Shown: one piece after another, positions 1 through 9,568 of the stretch | Layout: every line of letters starts with the position of its first letter | Numbering within the stretch: the first letter of the stretch is position 1 | NCBI RefSeq assembly: GCF_963675065.1 | Contig: NZ_OY775905.1 | Span: forward strand, 434,001 to 498,000 | DNA from: an uncultured Draconibacterium sp. | GTDB lineage: Bacteria > Bacteroidota > Bacteroidia > Bacteroidales > Prolixibacteraceae | Direction of reading: 5' to 3' | DNA length: 64,000 nucleotides | The notes under the pieces: model-generated | Databases searched by the model: none | The model's input: only the letters and a program-made list of their open reading frames with translations | What the model was told of the DNA's origin: nothing | Program-made: the position numbers and the translations under genes

Positions 1-1234
1 CTAAGAAAGACTCCCGTTCTCTTATTTCATTTAGTTTAATATTTTTTTTCTCTTTGGTGATATCACCGTCAGAATACATTTCAATAATTTTATCTATTTT
101 ACCATCAATCTTTTTCTTTTCAATATTATAACCTGATAGTTCCGCTTTGACAATTGAAAGTTTATTCTTAATATTCTGTTTTTCCGTTTTTCTCTGTTCT
201 GATGTTAGTTTGTTACCATACTTATTGATTACGTGATATAATGCATCGTAAAACCGTTTTATACCAACGCCTTTATTTCCACAAGAATCTTTGTATCCAG
301 CCGTAACACACCTAATTGAGTGCGTTCTTTGTGAGTTAACGTAATTCATGCTCTGTCCACATTTTCCACACTTCATTACCTTCGATGAAATGACATAATC
401 ATACTTCCTTTTATTCTTTTGATTGGGGTTTGTTTTTAAGCGTTTATTAACCTGTTCAAACAACTCATTATCTACCAGTTTAGGGCAACTAATTTTAAGG
501 TCTTTGTATGTTCTCTCTCCAATCATTAAAGGGTTTGACAATATGTGATTTACAACACTCTCCGACCATCTTTTTCCATATCTTGATGCAATATTATTAA
601 GGTTTAAATGATTTGCAATTTGCTTAGTTGAATAATTACCATTGTACATTTCATACATCATCACAACTATTTTACTATTGATGGGATGTGGTTTTAATTC
701 TTTTGTAACCTTATCCATTACGAAACCAAACGGTGGTGCTCCCCCCGTCCATATATGACGATTCTTTACTGCCCGATACCTACCATCCTTGGTTCTTTGT
801 GCAATTGCATCACGCTCAATTTTTCCTGCTACAATCATACTGCTAAGTACCATTGTTGCCATTCCATCTTCTGTACCATCTGGTTTGAGAGTAAGAATAT
901 TCTCTTTATGTAGGTATATATTTATACCCTTTTCTTGCATACTCTCAATGAAGACATGGCAATCTGCAATACGTCTACTTATTCGGTCAATTGAATATGC
1001 AAGCACGAAATCAATTTTATTATTATCCAGAAAATCATTGAACTCTGTAAATACTTCCCTATCGTTTTTTTTAGCATTTCCACTAATCTGTTCATCATAT
1101 GTCTCTATGACATTAATGTTCATTTTTTTTGCGCTTTCCTCAAGGATAGATATTTGAGTTGCTGTCGACTGAAGTGGCGTTGAAACTCTGGCAAATATTA
1201 CCCCCGTAAGCGGTTGGCTGGATTCTAATGGCAT
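1..1234 (-). CDS. Large serine recombinase (integrase), 3' end outside window
   Basis: About 411 residues are visible on the minus strand, and the gene runs off the window edge. The N-terminal resolvase-type catalytic domain (about residues 12-160) starts with FARVST, whose serine is the expected nucleophile, and continues with AYSIDRISRR and a KIERDAIAQRTKDGRY segment. A recombinase domain follows, then a zinc ribbon (MKCGKCGQ, later a Cys near CGNKG) and a lysine/glutamate-rich coiled-coil-like stretch, as in large serine integrases. The ATG at 1234 is the only reasonable start, because an in-frame TGA lies 7-9 bases upstream of it. Members cut and join attP and attB sites to integrate phages or conjugative elements. 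The gene is transcribed away from an interrupted comEC, which makes it the probable integrase of an element inserted there. Confidence 0.88.
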   Translation of the reverse strand, partial: MPLESSQPLTGVIFARVSTPLQSTATQISILEESAKKMNINVIETYDEQISGNAKKNDREVFTEFNDFLDNNKIDFVLAYSIDRISRRIADCHVFIESMQEKGINIYLHKENILTLKPDGTEDGMATMVLSSMIVAGKIERDAIAQRTKDGRYRAVKNRHIWTGGAPPFGFVMDKVTKELKPHPINSKIVVMMYEMYNGNYSTKQIANHLNLNNIASRYGKRWSESVVNHILSNPLMIGERTYKDLKISCPKLVDNELFEQVNKRLKTNPNQKNKRKYDYVISSKVMKCGKCGQSMNYVNSQRTHSIRCVTAGYKDSCGNKGVGIKRFYDALYHVINKYGNKLTSEQRKTEKQNIKNKLSIVKAELSGYNIEKKKIDGKIDKIIEMYSDGDITKEKKNIKLNEIRERESFL

Positions 1235-1257
1235 AACATATCATTTTTGTTCCACAA

Positions 1258-1265
1258 CAAATATA
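1258..1265 (-). promoter_or_regulatory. Possible -7 box for the recombinase
   Basis: Read on the minus strand this is TATATTTG, an exact match to the Bacteroidota -7 consensus TAnnTTTG, placed 23 bases before the recombinase ATG. No convincing -33 TTTG is seen at the usual spacing, so the call is weak. If real, the promoter lies at the element/chromosome junction and excision would change its upstream half. Confidence 0.3.
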
Positions 1266-1295
1266 AGCAATATATATATATGCCATCTTATTAAA

Positions 1296-2555
1296 ATTCT
1301 TGCAGTTTCAGGATTACACGTCGGTATACTTTTCTTTGCATTTACGTTCTGTTTTGGTTTTCTACAGAAACGAAAGATTGGCAAGTTTATTTACGTGATG
1401 CTTTCCATAAGCTTGTTGTGGTGTTATGCATTTATTACCGGTCTTTCACCATCAGTATTACGAGCCTGCACAATGTTCAGTCTGGTTATCATTGCCGGAA
1501 ATATCAACCGCCGGGCAAATATTTATAACACGCTAGCAGCTTCAGCCTTTCTTCTGCTATGGGTTAATCCCAATAATCTTTTCGAAGTAGGATTTCAACT
1601 CTCGTATATGGCAGTTTTTGGTATTGTTTTTCTGCAACCCCGAATCGCCGGATTATGGACGGTAAAAAACAAGGTGGGGCTATTTTTCTGGAATTTAATA
1701 TGTGTTTCAATTGCAGCGCAAATAGCCACATTCCCGCTTTCAGCCTATTATTTTAATCAATTCCCAACCTACTTTCTACTGAGCAACATAGTAGTAATTC
1801 CTGCCGCCATGCTTCTTATTCCCCTCGGACTGGGTTTATTGGCCTTTTCAAAAATACCACTGCTGGCTACTTCAATCGCATTTATAGTAAAATGGATTAT
1901 AAAAAGCGTATATTTTTTACTTTCCTCTTTTGAATCATTTCCCCACTCAACACCCGATGTTGTGCTTCACTTACCCGAACTGCTTTTCGTTTTGGTCATA
2001 CTGTTTTCCATCTTCCTTTTTCTGAATTCGCACCGAGCTGTCTTTCTAAAGTCGGCACTTTCGTTTGCAGCGATCCTTGCTGCATTTATTCTGTTTTCAG
2101 CTTACAAACAAATCAACCGGCGAGAAATAATTGTGTTAAACTCACAAGAACAGGTAACTTGCTTTATTTGTGCGAACAAAATGTATGTCATTTCAGCCGA
2201 CACACTTTCGGTTGACGATTACAATTATAGCTCTGTTCAAGATATAAAACGACAGAAACGAATAACGAATGTTATTTTCCTGACTTCCGATTCAACATTC
2301 AACGATGATTTGCTATTTCTCAACAAAGGACTGGCTGTATTCGAAGGAAAAAAAGTTTTACTCGAACAAAAAAGTACGCCTGCAACAAATACTATTTCGC
2401 CGGACATAATTATCAATACCAAAACGACTTACTACACAGAAACCATTTCAGAAGATTGTTGCTTTATAAAGTACTACCCTGATCGAAAAAACTCCTCTTT
2501 CGAAACAAAACATCACATTCTTTCTACAAAAGGAGCATTTACAACTACATGGTAA
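1296..2555 (+). pseudogene. comEC: comEC, 3' fragment cut by the integrated element
   Basis: The frame encodes about 419 residues starting with ILAVSGLHVGILFF, the hallmark of the ComEC/Rec2 membrane channel that carries single-stranded DNA across the inner membrane in natural transformation. A second typical motif, FITGLSPSVLRA, follows, then several membrane segments and a short soluble C-terminus without a metallo-beta-lactamase domain. Complete Bacteroidota proteins have roughly 650-700 residues, so the N-terminal third is missing here. No ATG start precedes the SGLHVG motif in frame, and the first usable start (GTG at 1395) is well inside the domain. I read this as the downstream half of a gene split by the serine-recombinase element. 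Precise excision should restore it. Confidence 0.8.
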
Positions 2556-2840
2556 CCGTACATTTCACATAAACCCACTCGTTATCTCTTATTTGGTTGA
2601 GAAATATTTTGGTAAATTCCTATAAATTACACGGTGCATTTTGTAATTTAGAATGTTAATTTAATGTTGGAAGCAGAAAATTATAAAGCGTTTTCCGTTG
2701 AGTTTAAAAACAGAATGCATTATTTTGCTTCATTAATTAATTCAGACAGGTGAAACAAGCATGTAAATACTTTGCTTACAGAATAGAAGCTAACAAGCGA
2801 GTTCCATCGAATACTTTTTAGAATTAACACTTATATCGAA

Positions 2841-4175
2841 ATGAAAGTTGTTATAGCGGGTGCCGGCGAAGTAGGAACACATTTGGCGAGAATGTTAACC
2901 AATGAAAACCATGACATTACCTTACTGGATGATTCCCCTGAAAAACTGGCGAAAATCAGTAGTGAAGTAGATCTGATGACAATAGCGGGTTCAGCTCATT
3001 CATTTCAGGATTTAAAAAGTACCGACCTGGCAAAATCCGATTTGTTTATTGCAGTTACTCCCTTTGAGGAACGGAACGTTTTAGCCTGTTCAATGGCGTC
3101 GTACCTTGGGGTTAACCGTACAATTGCACGAATAAACAACTCCGAATACCTTCAGGAAAGATACCGCTCAAAGCTCAACAATTTGGGGATAAACGAATTG
3201 ATTTACCCTGAAAGTCTGGCAGCAAAAGAGATTATTGCATCGGTAAAACAAACGGCAACGCGTCAGTTAATTGAATTTTCAGGCGGGAAACTGATTATGA
3301 TGGGAATTAAAGTGCGCGAAAATGCACCGGCTCTGAATAAAACATTTGAAGAGTTATCGCAGGAAAATCAGCATTTGTTGGTAGTGGCAATTAACCGCGA
3401 CAATGAAACCATCATCCCGAATGGTAATGATTTTATAAAAAACGGTGACATTGTATTTTTTGTTACCACTCCGGCCGAGCAAAATAATGTTTACGAATTA
3501 ACCGGAAAAACACTTTTCGAGGTTAAAAACATCATGTTTTTGGGAGGTAGTCGGATTGCCCAAAAAGCAATTGAAAAACTGGGTGAAAATTACCGAATTA
3601 AAGTAATTGAAGGCGACCGTAAAAAATGCGAGAAGATTGCCGACAAGTACGAAAATGTGCTGGTGATTAACGGCGATGGACGAAACCTGAATCTGTTACG
3701 CGAAGAAGGAATTGAAAAAATGGATGCTTTTGTGGCAACCACCGGAAATTCGGAAACCAATATATTAGGCTGTCACCTTGCAAAAACATTTGGAGTTCGG
3801 CGAACAGTTGCCGAGGTTGAAAACCTGGCTTACATGAACCTGGCAGACAATATGGATATAGGTAGCATTTTTAATAAAAAGCTAATTGCCGCGGGTTACA
3901 TTTATCGTTTTACGCTTAATGCCGAAATCTCGAAAGTAAAATGTTTAACAGCCTCCGACGCCGAAGTTTTTGAGTTTATTGCCAAGCCTGGAGCTAAAAT
4001 CACACAAAAGTCTGTTAAAGATCTTGATTTCCCCGAAGAAGCTAAAATTGGAGGAGTGATTCGTGGCAACATGGGATACATTGCCCACGGGTACACTCAA
4101 ATTCAGGAAGGCGACAAAGTAGTTGTATTCACCCTTCCTTCAGGAATTAAAAAGCTGGAGAAATTCTTTAAGTAA
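2841..4175 (+). CDS. trkA: Trk potassium uptake regulatory subunit TrkA
   Basis: This 444-residue cytoplasmic protein binds nucleotide and gates the potassium channel TrkH. It has two tandem RCK modules. The first opens with a Rossmann GAGEVG loop at residues 7-12 and an acidic end of the second strand (residues 30-31). The second begins near residue 231 with GGSRIA. Each is followed by a TrkA-C-type segment. Length and architecture match full-length TrkA. It lies 17 bp upstream of trkH on the same strand, so the two form an operon for potassium homeostasis. About 285 bp separate it from comEC, enough room for its own promoter. Confidence 0.95.
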   Translation: MKVVIAGAGEVGTHLARMLTNENHDITLLDDSPEKLAKISSEVDLMTIAGSAHSFQDLKSTDLAKSDLFIAVTPFEERNVLACSMASYLGVNRTIARINNSEYLQERYRSKLNNLGINELIYPESLAAKEIIASVKQTATRQLIEFSGGKLIMMGIKVRENAPALNKTFEELSQENQHLLVVAINRDNETIIPNGNDFIKNGDIVFFVTTPAEQNNVYELTGKTLFEVKNIMFLGGSRIAQKAIEKLGENYRIKVIEGDRKKCEKIADKYENVLVINGDGRNLNLLREEGIEKMDAFVATTGNSETNILGCHLAKTFGVRRTVAEVENLAYMNLADNMDIGSIFNKKLIAAGYIYRFTLNAEISKVKCLTASDAEVFEFIAKPGAKITQKSVKDLDFPEEAKIGGVIRGNMGYIAHGYTQIQEGDKVVVFTLPSGIKKLEKFFK

Positions 4176-4192
4176 GCGCAAACTACCGGAAC

Positions 4193-5638
4193 ATGAATCT
4201 TAAAATCATATTCAGAGTACTTGGTTTTTTATTATTTGTAGAGGGAATTGCCATGGGCATCGCTCTTTTGGTTGCTCTGATTTATGGTGAATCCGACACG
4301 AACGCATTCTTAATTTCGGGTGGAATTAACCTTGCAATTGGCGGACTGATCGTTGCAGCCACTTCAAAAGCAAAAAAAGATATTGGCAAACGCGAAGGAT
4401 TCATCATCGTATCGATGGTGTGGATTGTGTTCTCGTTTTTTGGGAGCTTACCTTATGTTATAAGTGGCTCCATTCCAAGTTTTACTGATGCATTTTTCGA
4501 AACCATTTCCGGTTTTACCACAACGGGCTCATCAGTTTTAAACGATATTGAGGCGCTTCCCCATGGCATATTGTTCTGGAGAAGTATCACCCAATGGCTT
4601 GGTGGCATGGGAATTATTGTTTTATCGCTGGCTATTTTGCCGGTATTTGGAATCGGTGGTATGCAGTTATTTATGGCTGAAGTTCCGGGGCCAACACCCG
4701 ACAAAATCAGCCCCAGAATTAAACAAACTGCAAAAACACTTTGGGTAATTTATCTGGCATTTACGGTGGCCGAAACGCTGTTATTATGGGTCGGAGGAAT
4801 GACCTTTTTCGACTCAATTTGTCATTCGTTTACCACCATGGCTACCGGAGGTTTTTCAACCAAACAGGCAAGTATCGCACACTGGCCATCGCCATTTATA
4901 CAGTATGTAATTATTGTTTTTATGTTTTTGGCCGGCACAAACTTTACACTCTCCTATTTTGCTATCAAAGGAAAGTTTTCGGTGGCATTTAAAGACGAAG
5001 AGTTCAAATATTACAGCTTTTTTACACTCGGATTTACTGCTCTTATTTTTATCGGACTTTTAATTTCTACCGAATTTGGCGTTGAAAAAGCATTTCGCGA
5101 TTCACTGTTCCAGGTAATTACAATAATAACAACCACAGGATATGCCACGGCCGATTACCTTACCTGGCCGCCGGTGTTGACGATGCTCATCTTTTTGCTT
5201 TTCTTTTTTGGTGGCTCTGCCGGATCAACTGGTGGTGGAATAAAGATTATGCGAATTGTTGTGTTGCTTAAAAACGGGTATTACGAGCTAAAACGTTTGG
5301 TTCATCCCAATGCTATTATTCCTGTACGTTTTAATAAGCACTCGGTTGATGCAAAAATCGTTACCAACGTGCTGGCATTTTTTATGCTATACTTTGTAAT
5401 TTTTGCCATCAGCACGGTTATTTTTACACTGATTGAACCGGATATGGAATCGTCGATGGGAGCTGTTGCTACCTGTTTGGGCAATATCGGGCCGGGCTTA
5501 GGCACTGTTGGGCCGGCAGAAAATTTCTACCACATTAGCCCAATCGGGAAATGGTTTCTATCATTTCTAATGCTGCTTGGCCGACTGGAGCTATTTACTG
5601 TTTTGGTGCTCTTCTCACCATCGTTCTGGAAAGAATAG
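4193..5638 (+). CDS. trkH: Trk potassium transporter membrane subunit TrkH
   Basis: This 481-residue polytopic membrane protein forms the potassium pathway in the inner membrane. The four selectivity-filter loops of the TrkH/KtrB superfamily are visible: TTTGSS (109-114), MATGGFS (216-222), TTTGYA (313-318) and CLGNIGPG (428-435). The conserved glycine-rich GGSAGSTGGGIK (340-351) that forms the gating loop is also present. It is co-transcribed with trkA. It converges on the YciO-like gene with only 5 bp between the two stop codons, so any termination signal must lie inside the neighbouring coding sequence. Confidence 0.95.
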   Translation: MNLKIIFRVLGFLLFVEGIAMGIALLVALIYGESDTNAFLISGGINLAIGGLIVAATSKAKKDIGKREGFIIVSMVWIVFSFFGSLPYVISGSIPSFTDAFFETISGFTTTGSSVLNDIEALPHGILFWRSITQWLGGMGIIVLSLAILPVFGIGGMQLFMAEVPGPTPDKISPRIKQTAKTLWVIYLAFTVAETLLLWVGGMTFFDSICHSFTTMATGGFSTKQASIAHWPSPFIQYVIIVFMFLAGTNFTLSYFAIKGKFSVAFKDEEFKYYSFFTLGFTALIFIGLLISTEFGVEKAFRDSLFQVITIITTTGYATADYLTWPPVLTMLIFLLFFFGGSAGSTGGGIKIMRIVVLLKNGYYELKRLVHPNAIIPVRFNKHSVDAKIVTNVLAFFMLYFVIFAISTVIFTLIEPDMESSMGAVATCLGNIGPGLGTVGPAENFYHISPIGKWFLSFLMLLGRLELFTVLVLFSPSFWKE

Positions 5639-5643
5639 TAGAT

Positions 5644-6258
5644 TTAATATTCCAATTCACCTTTTCCCTGGCGTACCAAAGATGGTTCGTCCGATGTGCA
5701 ATCAACAATTGTTGAAGGTACCAATTCCCCAAAACCACCGTCGACAACAATATCAGCCAGTTCTGCAAATTTCTCATGGATCAATTCCGGGTCAGTTGTA
5801 TATTCCAGAATTTCGTCATCATCGTGCACCGACGATGAAAGGATTGGATTTCCCAGTTCACTTACGATCTCACGAATAATATTATTATCAGGAATTCGGA
5901 TTCCTACCGTTTTCTTTTTCCCTTTAAAATACCTTGGCACATTGTTATTGGCATTTAAAATAAAGGTAAACGGACCCGGCAAATTTTTACGAATGAGTTT
6001 AAAAATATGACTGGGAATTGGTTTGGTGTAATCCGACAAATGGCTGAAGTCGCTGCAGATAAACGAAAAATTATTCTTCTCTACCTGAATGCCTTTAAAT
6101 CGAGCTACCTTTTCAACTGCTTTTTGGTTGGTAATATCGCAACCAATTCCGTACACTGTGTCGGTTGGATACACAATTACTCCCCCTCCGCGCAAAACGT
6201 CTACAACTTTTCTTACATCGCGGGGATTTGGATTTTCATTATACAAGCGTACCAACAT
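5644..6258 (-). CDS. Sua5/YrdC/YciO family protein, YciO-like
   Basis: This 204-residue single-domain protein has the family's nucleotide-binding signature PTDTVYGIG at residues 31-39, followed by ARFKGI with the conserved lysine and later KTVGIRIPDN. YrdC/Sua5 members make threonylcarbamoyl-AMP for the t6A modification of ANN-decoding tRNAs. The spacing and the PGPFTFIL / KKKTVGIR segments resemble the YciO branch more than TsaC, and YciO is less well characterised. It lacks the extra Sua5 domain. It is divergent from mnmD. Confidence 0.8.
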   Translation of the reverse strand: MLVRLYNENPNPRDVRKVVDVLRGGGVIVYPTDTVYGIGCDITNQKAVEKVARFKGIQVEKNNFSFICSDFSHLSDYTKPIPSHIFKLIRKNLPGPFTFILNANNNVPRYFKGKKKTVGIRIPDNNIIREIVSELGNPILSSSVHDDDEILEYTTDPELIHEKFAELADIVVDGGFGELVPSTIVDCTSDEPSLVRQGKGELEY

Positions 6259-6376
6259 AGTTTTTCCTATTTTTGGCCGATAAAATTAGTTTTTTAAGTT
6301 ATACAAGGTGCTTTTTTGCTGTTTTTTAGCTTAGTGCTGATTGTACAACATAGGATTTTTAGAAAATCTGAAGACC

Positions 6377-7042
6377 ATGCAGAGACAAATTATAAATACG
6401 GAAGACGGATCGAAAACACTATTTATTCCGGAGATGGACGAACAGTACCATTCGCTAAACGGAGCGCTAACCGAATCGGAATATGTGTATCTCGACAAAG
6501 GCTACCGGCACAATAAATCGACGGAGCCGGTAATTCTTGAAATTGGCTTTGGAACAGGATTAAATGCCCTATTAACGGCCCTTGAAGCAGAAAATAGAAA
6601 GCGAAAAACCACTTATATTTCATTAGAAAAATACCCAATTGAACCGTCCGAAATAGAGCAACTCAACTATGGAAGTTTAATTTCGAAACAAGCCGAAGAA
6701 CTTTTTTCAACGCTGCATAGTAGTGAGTGGAACCAAAAAACGAACATTTCGTCGTATTTCGATTTATTAAAACTACAGACCGACCTCACCCAATTTTCTT
6801 TTGATAATCTTCCAACCGTTGACGTGATCTACTTTGATGCATTTGGCCCCGACAAACAACCCGAGATGTGGAACGAGGATATTTTTAGAAAACTATTCAG
6901 CATTAGTAATTCAAACGCAAACCTTGTTACCTATAGCGCCAAAGGCGAAATTCGTCGCCGAATGGAACGATCGGGCTATATTTCAGAGCGACTTCCCGGT
7001 CCTCCGGGAAAAAGACAGATGCTTCGGGCAACACGGCAATAA
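6377..7042 (+). CDS. mnmD: tRNA mnm5s2U34 methyltransferase, MnmD type
   Basis: This 221-residue SAM-dependent methyltransferase is equivalent to the methyltransferase half of MnmC. It completes 5-methylaminomethyl-2-thiouridine at the wobble position of tRNAs. The start at 6377 is preferred because the protein then begins MQRQIINTEDGSKTL, as family members do, whereas the upstream ATG at 6341 adds 12 unconserved residues. The SAM-binding loop EIGFGTG is at residues 55-61, and YFDAFGPDKQPEMW is the conserved catalytic segment. The FAD oxidase domain of MnmC is absent, as usual in Bacteroidota and Firmicutes. Confidence 0.85.
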   Translation: MQRQIINTEDGSKTLFIPEMDEQYHSLNGALTESEYVYLDKGYRHNKSTEPVILEIGFGTGLNALLTALEAENRKRKTTYISLEKYPIEPSEIEQLNYGSLISKQAEELFSTLHSSEWNQKTNISSYFDLLKLQTDLTQFSFDNLPTVDVIYFDAFGPDKQPEMWNEDIFRKLFSISNSNANLVTYSAKGEIRRRMERSGYISERLPGPPGKRQMLRATRQ

Positions 7043-7403
7043 TATAAAAGACACTAAAAAACACCACCAACTACGCCCCACAATGCTGATTTACTGACAC
7101 TTAAACACCTTTACAGAAAATTATTCGACAAGCCGAACAACAAACACTAATGTTCGATTTTTCCTGACTTAAACTTTTTTAACATTTTTTAATTTCACCA
7201 AATCCGTTTCTGTATCTGTCACTATATTTTGCCCAAGAATGCCCCTAAAAAGGTTAAAAACCAACCTTTTGACATTTTGTAAAAAAATAACCAATCGTCA
7301 GAAAAAGACCTTTTTGATAGATATTTTCAATTTTTTCTGCATTTAAATTCTTGGATTTTGCAAAAATTCCTGTAAAATTTGAACTTCATTCAACGTGAAA
7401 TTT
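7043..7403. other. AT-rich intergenic region, no gene seen
   Basis: About 360 bp without a supportable open frame. The right half is very AT-rich and ends in a sequence one base away from the TAnnTTTG -7 consensus just before the start of the next gene, so it probably carries that gene's promoter. Confidence 0.5.
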
Positions 7404-7919
7404 ATGATTTATCAATTTCAAATTGTTTCACAAGAGGCCCAAAACTTCCGATTGGAAGTTGCTCTGGATGAGAAACATTCATTTTTCGATTTTCATAGTA
7501 TTATACAGAAAAGTGTTGGTTTTGAGTCACACCAACTGGCATCTTTCTTCGTGTCCAATAAAAATTGGAGAAAGCTGGTTGAGATTTCAATGTTAGACTT
7601 AGGTATAAATGGTGCAGCATTTTACATCATGCAAAAAACAAAATTAGGAGACTTGCTGCAAGATAAGGGTCAACACCTCATTTATACATTCGATTTTTTG
7701 AACGACAGGTCTTTTTTTATAGAACTAACTGGAATAATTATGGGAAAAAATCTTAATGAACCATTAGTCGCTTTAAAACAAGGCGATTCCCCCGTTCAGG
7801 TTTTAGGAGAAGAAAAAATTGAACTTGAATCTGGTGTAAACCAGGAAGAAGAAGTTTATATGGATTTTGGCGAGCTTGATGATTACACTGAAATCTTTGG
7901 CGAAATGGACGATTTCTGA
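7404..7919 (+). CDS. Plasmid pRiA4b Orf3-like / IS1096 TnpR-like domain protein
   Basis: This 171-residue acidic protein opens with MIYQFQIVSQ and continues FRLEVALDEKHSFFDFHSIIQKSVGF, the pattern of the pRiA4b Orf-3-like fold. The fold is common as a stand-alone protein in Bacteroidota, with no established function. The C-terminus is rich in Asp and Glu. ATG at 7404 is preferred over an in-frame GTG at 7395. A strong terminator follows, so it looks monocistronic. Despite the family name I see no transposase nearby. Confidence 0.65.
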   Translation: MIYQFQIVSQEAQNFRLEVALDEKHSFFDFHSIIQKSVGFESHQLASFFVSNKNWRKLVEISMLDLGINGAAFYIMQKTKLGDLLQDKGQHLIYTFDFLNDRSFFIELTGIIMGKNLNEPLVALKQGDSPVQVLGEEKIELESGVNQEEEVYMDFGELDDYTEIFGEMDDF

Positions 7920-7960
7920 TCACGAAAGACGACTGTTTAATCCATGTTTAAAAAAATTCC

Positions 7961-7994
7961 AAGACTGTTCATTATTTTGAACAGTCTTTTTTTT
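7961..7994 (+). terminator. Rho-independent terminator
   Basis: A perfect 10-bp stem (AAGACTGTTC / GAACAGTCTT) with an 8-base loop is followed by a run of T. It ends the preceding gene and lies just upstream of miaA. Confidence 0.9.
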
Positions 7995-8023
7995 GTCATT
8001 AATTTGCCAAAAATCATGCATTC

Positions 8024-8926
8024 ATGCCAAAAACGCTTGTTATAATTACCGGCCCAACCGGAATTGGAAAAACTGAAGTGAGCATAAAAGTTGCCCAACA
8101 TTTTAATGCCGAAATCGTTTCGGCCGACTCCCGGCAAATTTTTAAAGAACTCTGCATCGGCACTGCTGTTCCATCGGCAGAAGAGCTGGCTATGGTACCC
8201 CATCATTTTATACAAAGCCACTCGGTGGAAGAAAACTACAATGCCAGCCGCTACGAAACGGAGGCACTGGAACTGATAGACGAGCTTTTCAAACAGAAAG
8301 ATGTTCTTTTGCTGGTAGGCGGCTCAATGTTGTACATCGATGCCATTTGCAAGGGCATTGATATTATGCCTGATGCTGATCCAGAAATTCGGGCGTCGCT
8401 AAAAAAACAATTAGAAGAAGAAGGATTGGATAGTTTGCGGCTACAGTTAAAAACTCTTGATCCGGAATACTATAAAAAAGTTGATCTAAAAAATCCGAAC
8501 CGAATTATCCACGCACTGGAAATTAGTATTCAAACCGGAAAACCTTACTCATCATTCCGTTCCAATACACCAAAGGAACGCCCTTTTAAAATACTGAAAA
8601 TCGCCCTTAACTGCGATCGACAAGTACTTCACAACCGTATTAATTTAAGGGTAGATAAAATGATGGAAGCAGGGTTGGAAGAAGAAGCCCGAAGTGTATA
8701 TCACAAAAAACATTTGAACTCGCTAAATACAGTGGGTTACCAGGAACTATTCGCTTATTTTAACGAAGAGATCCCGCGCGAAAAAGCCATTGAGCTGATA
8801 AAACGAAACTCGCGGCGTTATGCGCGCAAACAAATTACCTGGTTCCGCCGCGACGAAGCCGTGAAATGGTTTGAACCTAACGACTCTGAAGAAATAATCG
8901 CATGGATAAACGAACAAACCAACTGA
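8024..8926 (+). CDS. miaA: tRNA dimethylallyltransferase MiaA
   Basis: This 300-residue enzyme transfers dimethylallyl from DMAPP to A37 of tRNAs reading UNN codons. The P-loop GPTGIGKT is at residues 10-17. The substrate-binding SADSRQIF (33-40) and IGTAVPS follow, and the C-terminal RRYARKQITWFRR matches the family's tRNA-binding signature. Length is normal. One base separates its stop from the start of the NUDIX gene, so the two are co-translated from one mRNA. Confidence 0.95.
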   Translation: MPKTLVIITGPTGIGKTEVSIKVAQHFNAEIVSADSRQIFKELCIGTAVPSAEELAMVPHHFIQSHSVEENYNASRYETEALELIDELFKQKDVLLLVGGSMLYIDAICKGIDIMPDADPEIRASLKKQLEEEGLDSLRLQLKTLDPEYYKKVDLKNPNRIIHALEISIQTGKPYSSFRSNTPKERPFKILKIALNCDRQVLHNRINLRVDKMMEAGLEEEARSVYHKKHLNSLNTVGYQELFAYFNEEIPREKAIELIKRNSRRYARKQITWFRRDEAVKWFEPNDSEEIIAWINEQTN

Positions 8927-8927
8927 C

Positions 8928-9380
8928 ATGGGGCAATTTATAATTCGGGTTTACGGACTGGTTATCAACGAAAAGAAAGAAGTTTTGCTTTCGGATGAAT
9001 TTGTAATGAATACAAAAATGACCAAGTTCCCGGGTGGAGGGCTGGAATTTGGAGAAGGATTGGTAGATGGTTTAAGGAGAGAGTTTAAAGAAGAATGCAA
9101 CGGACAGGAAATAGAGAATATCAGGCATTTTTACACCACCGACTTTTATCAAAAAGCACTGTTTTACGACAGTGCTCAATTAATAAGCATTTACTACCTC
9201 GCGGACCTGAAACAACCGTTAAAATTTAAAATATCAGAAAAAGCATTTGACTTTGAAATAGATGGCAACAGAACGCAGAGCTTTCGCTGGGAAAAAATAA
9301 AAGACCTAAAAGACGACGATATTACTTTCCCAATTGATAAATTTGTTTTGAATAAATTAAAAGCAACTTTTAATTCGTAA
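8928..9380 (+). CDS. NUDIX hydrolase
   Basis: This 150-residue protein contains the complete NUDIX box (GGGLEFGEGLVDGLRREF followed by KEECNG), which binds divalent metal and hydrolyses nucleoside diphosphates linked to another moiety. The surrounding residues resemble short NUDIX proteins of unknown substrate. It starts one base after the miaA stop. Substrate cannot be deduced from sequence. Confidence 0.85.
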   Translation: MGQFIIRVYGLVINEKKEVLLSDEFVMNTKMTKFPGGGLEFGEGLVDGLRREFKEECNGQEIENIRHFYTTDFYQKALFYDSAQLISIYYLADLKQPLKFKISEKAFDFEIDGNRTQSFRWEKIKDLKDDDITFPIDKFVLNKLKATFNS

Positions 9381-9384
9381 CACG

Positions 9385-9561
9385 CTACTGCAAATTAAGC
9401 AACTTTCGGCACGTTGTAATCGGCTTTGGGAAAATACCCAGCTGGTGCAGCTGATCGACAACATAGCCGACACGATTATAAAAGCCAAACAAAAATGGGA
9501 AGCAAATACAGATGTAGCTCGGCAGAAGCACATCTGCTGCGAAAAAGTTGAACTAGCTTAA
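9385..9561 (+). pseudogene. Possible coding remnant between NUDIX gene and gmhB
   Basis: An open frame without an ATG start runs for 58 codons (beginning LLQIKQLSARCNRLW, ending with a TAA at 9559-9561) and stops 7 bp before gmhB. Its amino-acid composition (amphipathic, Gln/Lys/Trp-rich) looks more protein-like than random, so it may be the 3' end of a decayed gene. I do not recognise it. Confidence 0.25.
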
Positions 9562-9568
9562 TTCGAAT

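Larger units (their letters stand above)
1..1295. mobile_element. Right end of an element integrated in comEC
   Basis: The recombinase gene fills this end. Immediately to the right, the comEC frame becomes recognisable only from about 1296 (ILAVSGLHVG). The few bases between 1235 and 1295 must therefore contain the attachment-site junction. The left end, cargo genes and the 5' part of comEC would lie outside the window. The extent is inferred from gene content only, since the other attachment site is not visible. Confidence 0.6.

Noticed and set aside
7404..7919. Insertion sequence (because of the IS1096 TnpR-like family name)
   Set aside because: No transposase, inverted repeats or target duplication are visible. 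The family also occurs as stand-alone genes.
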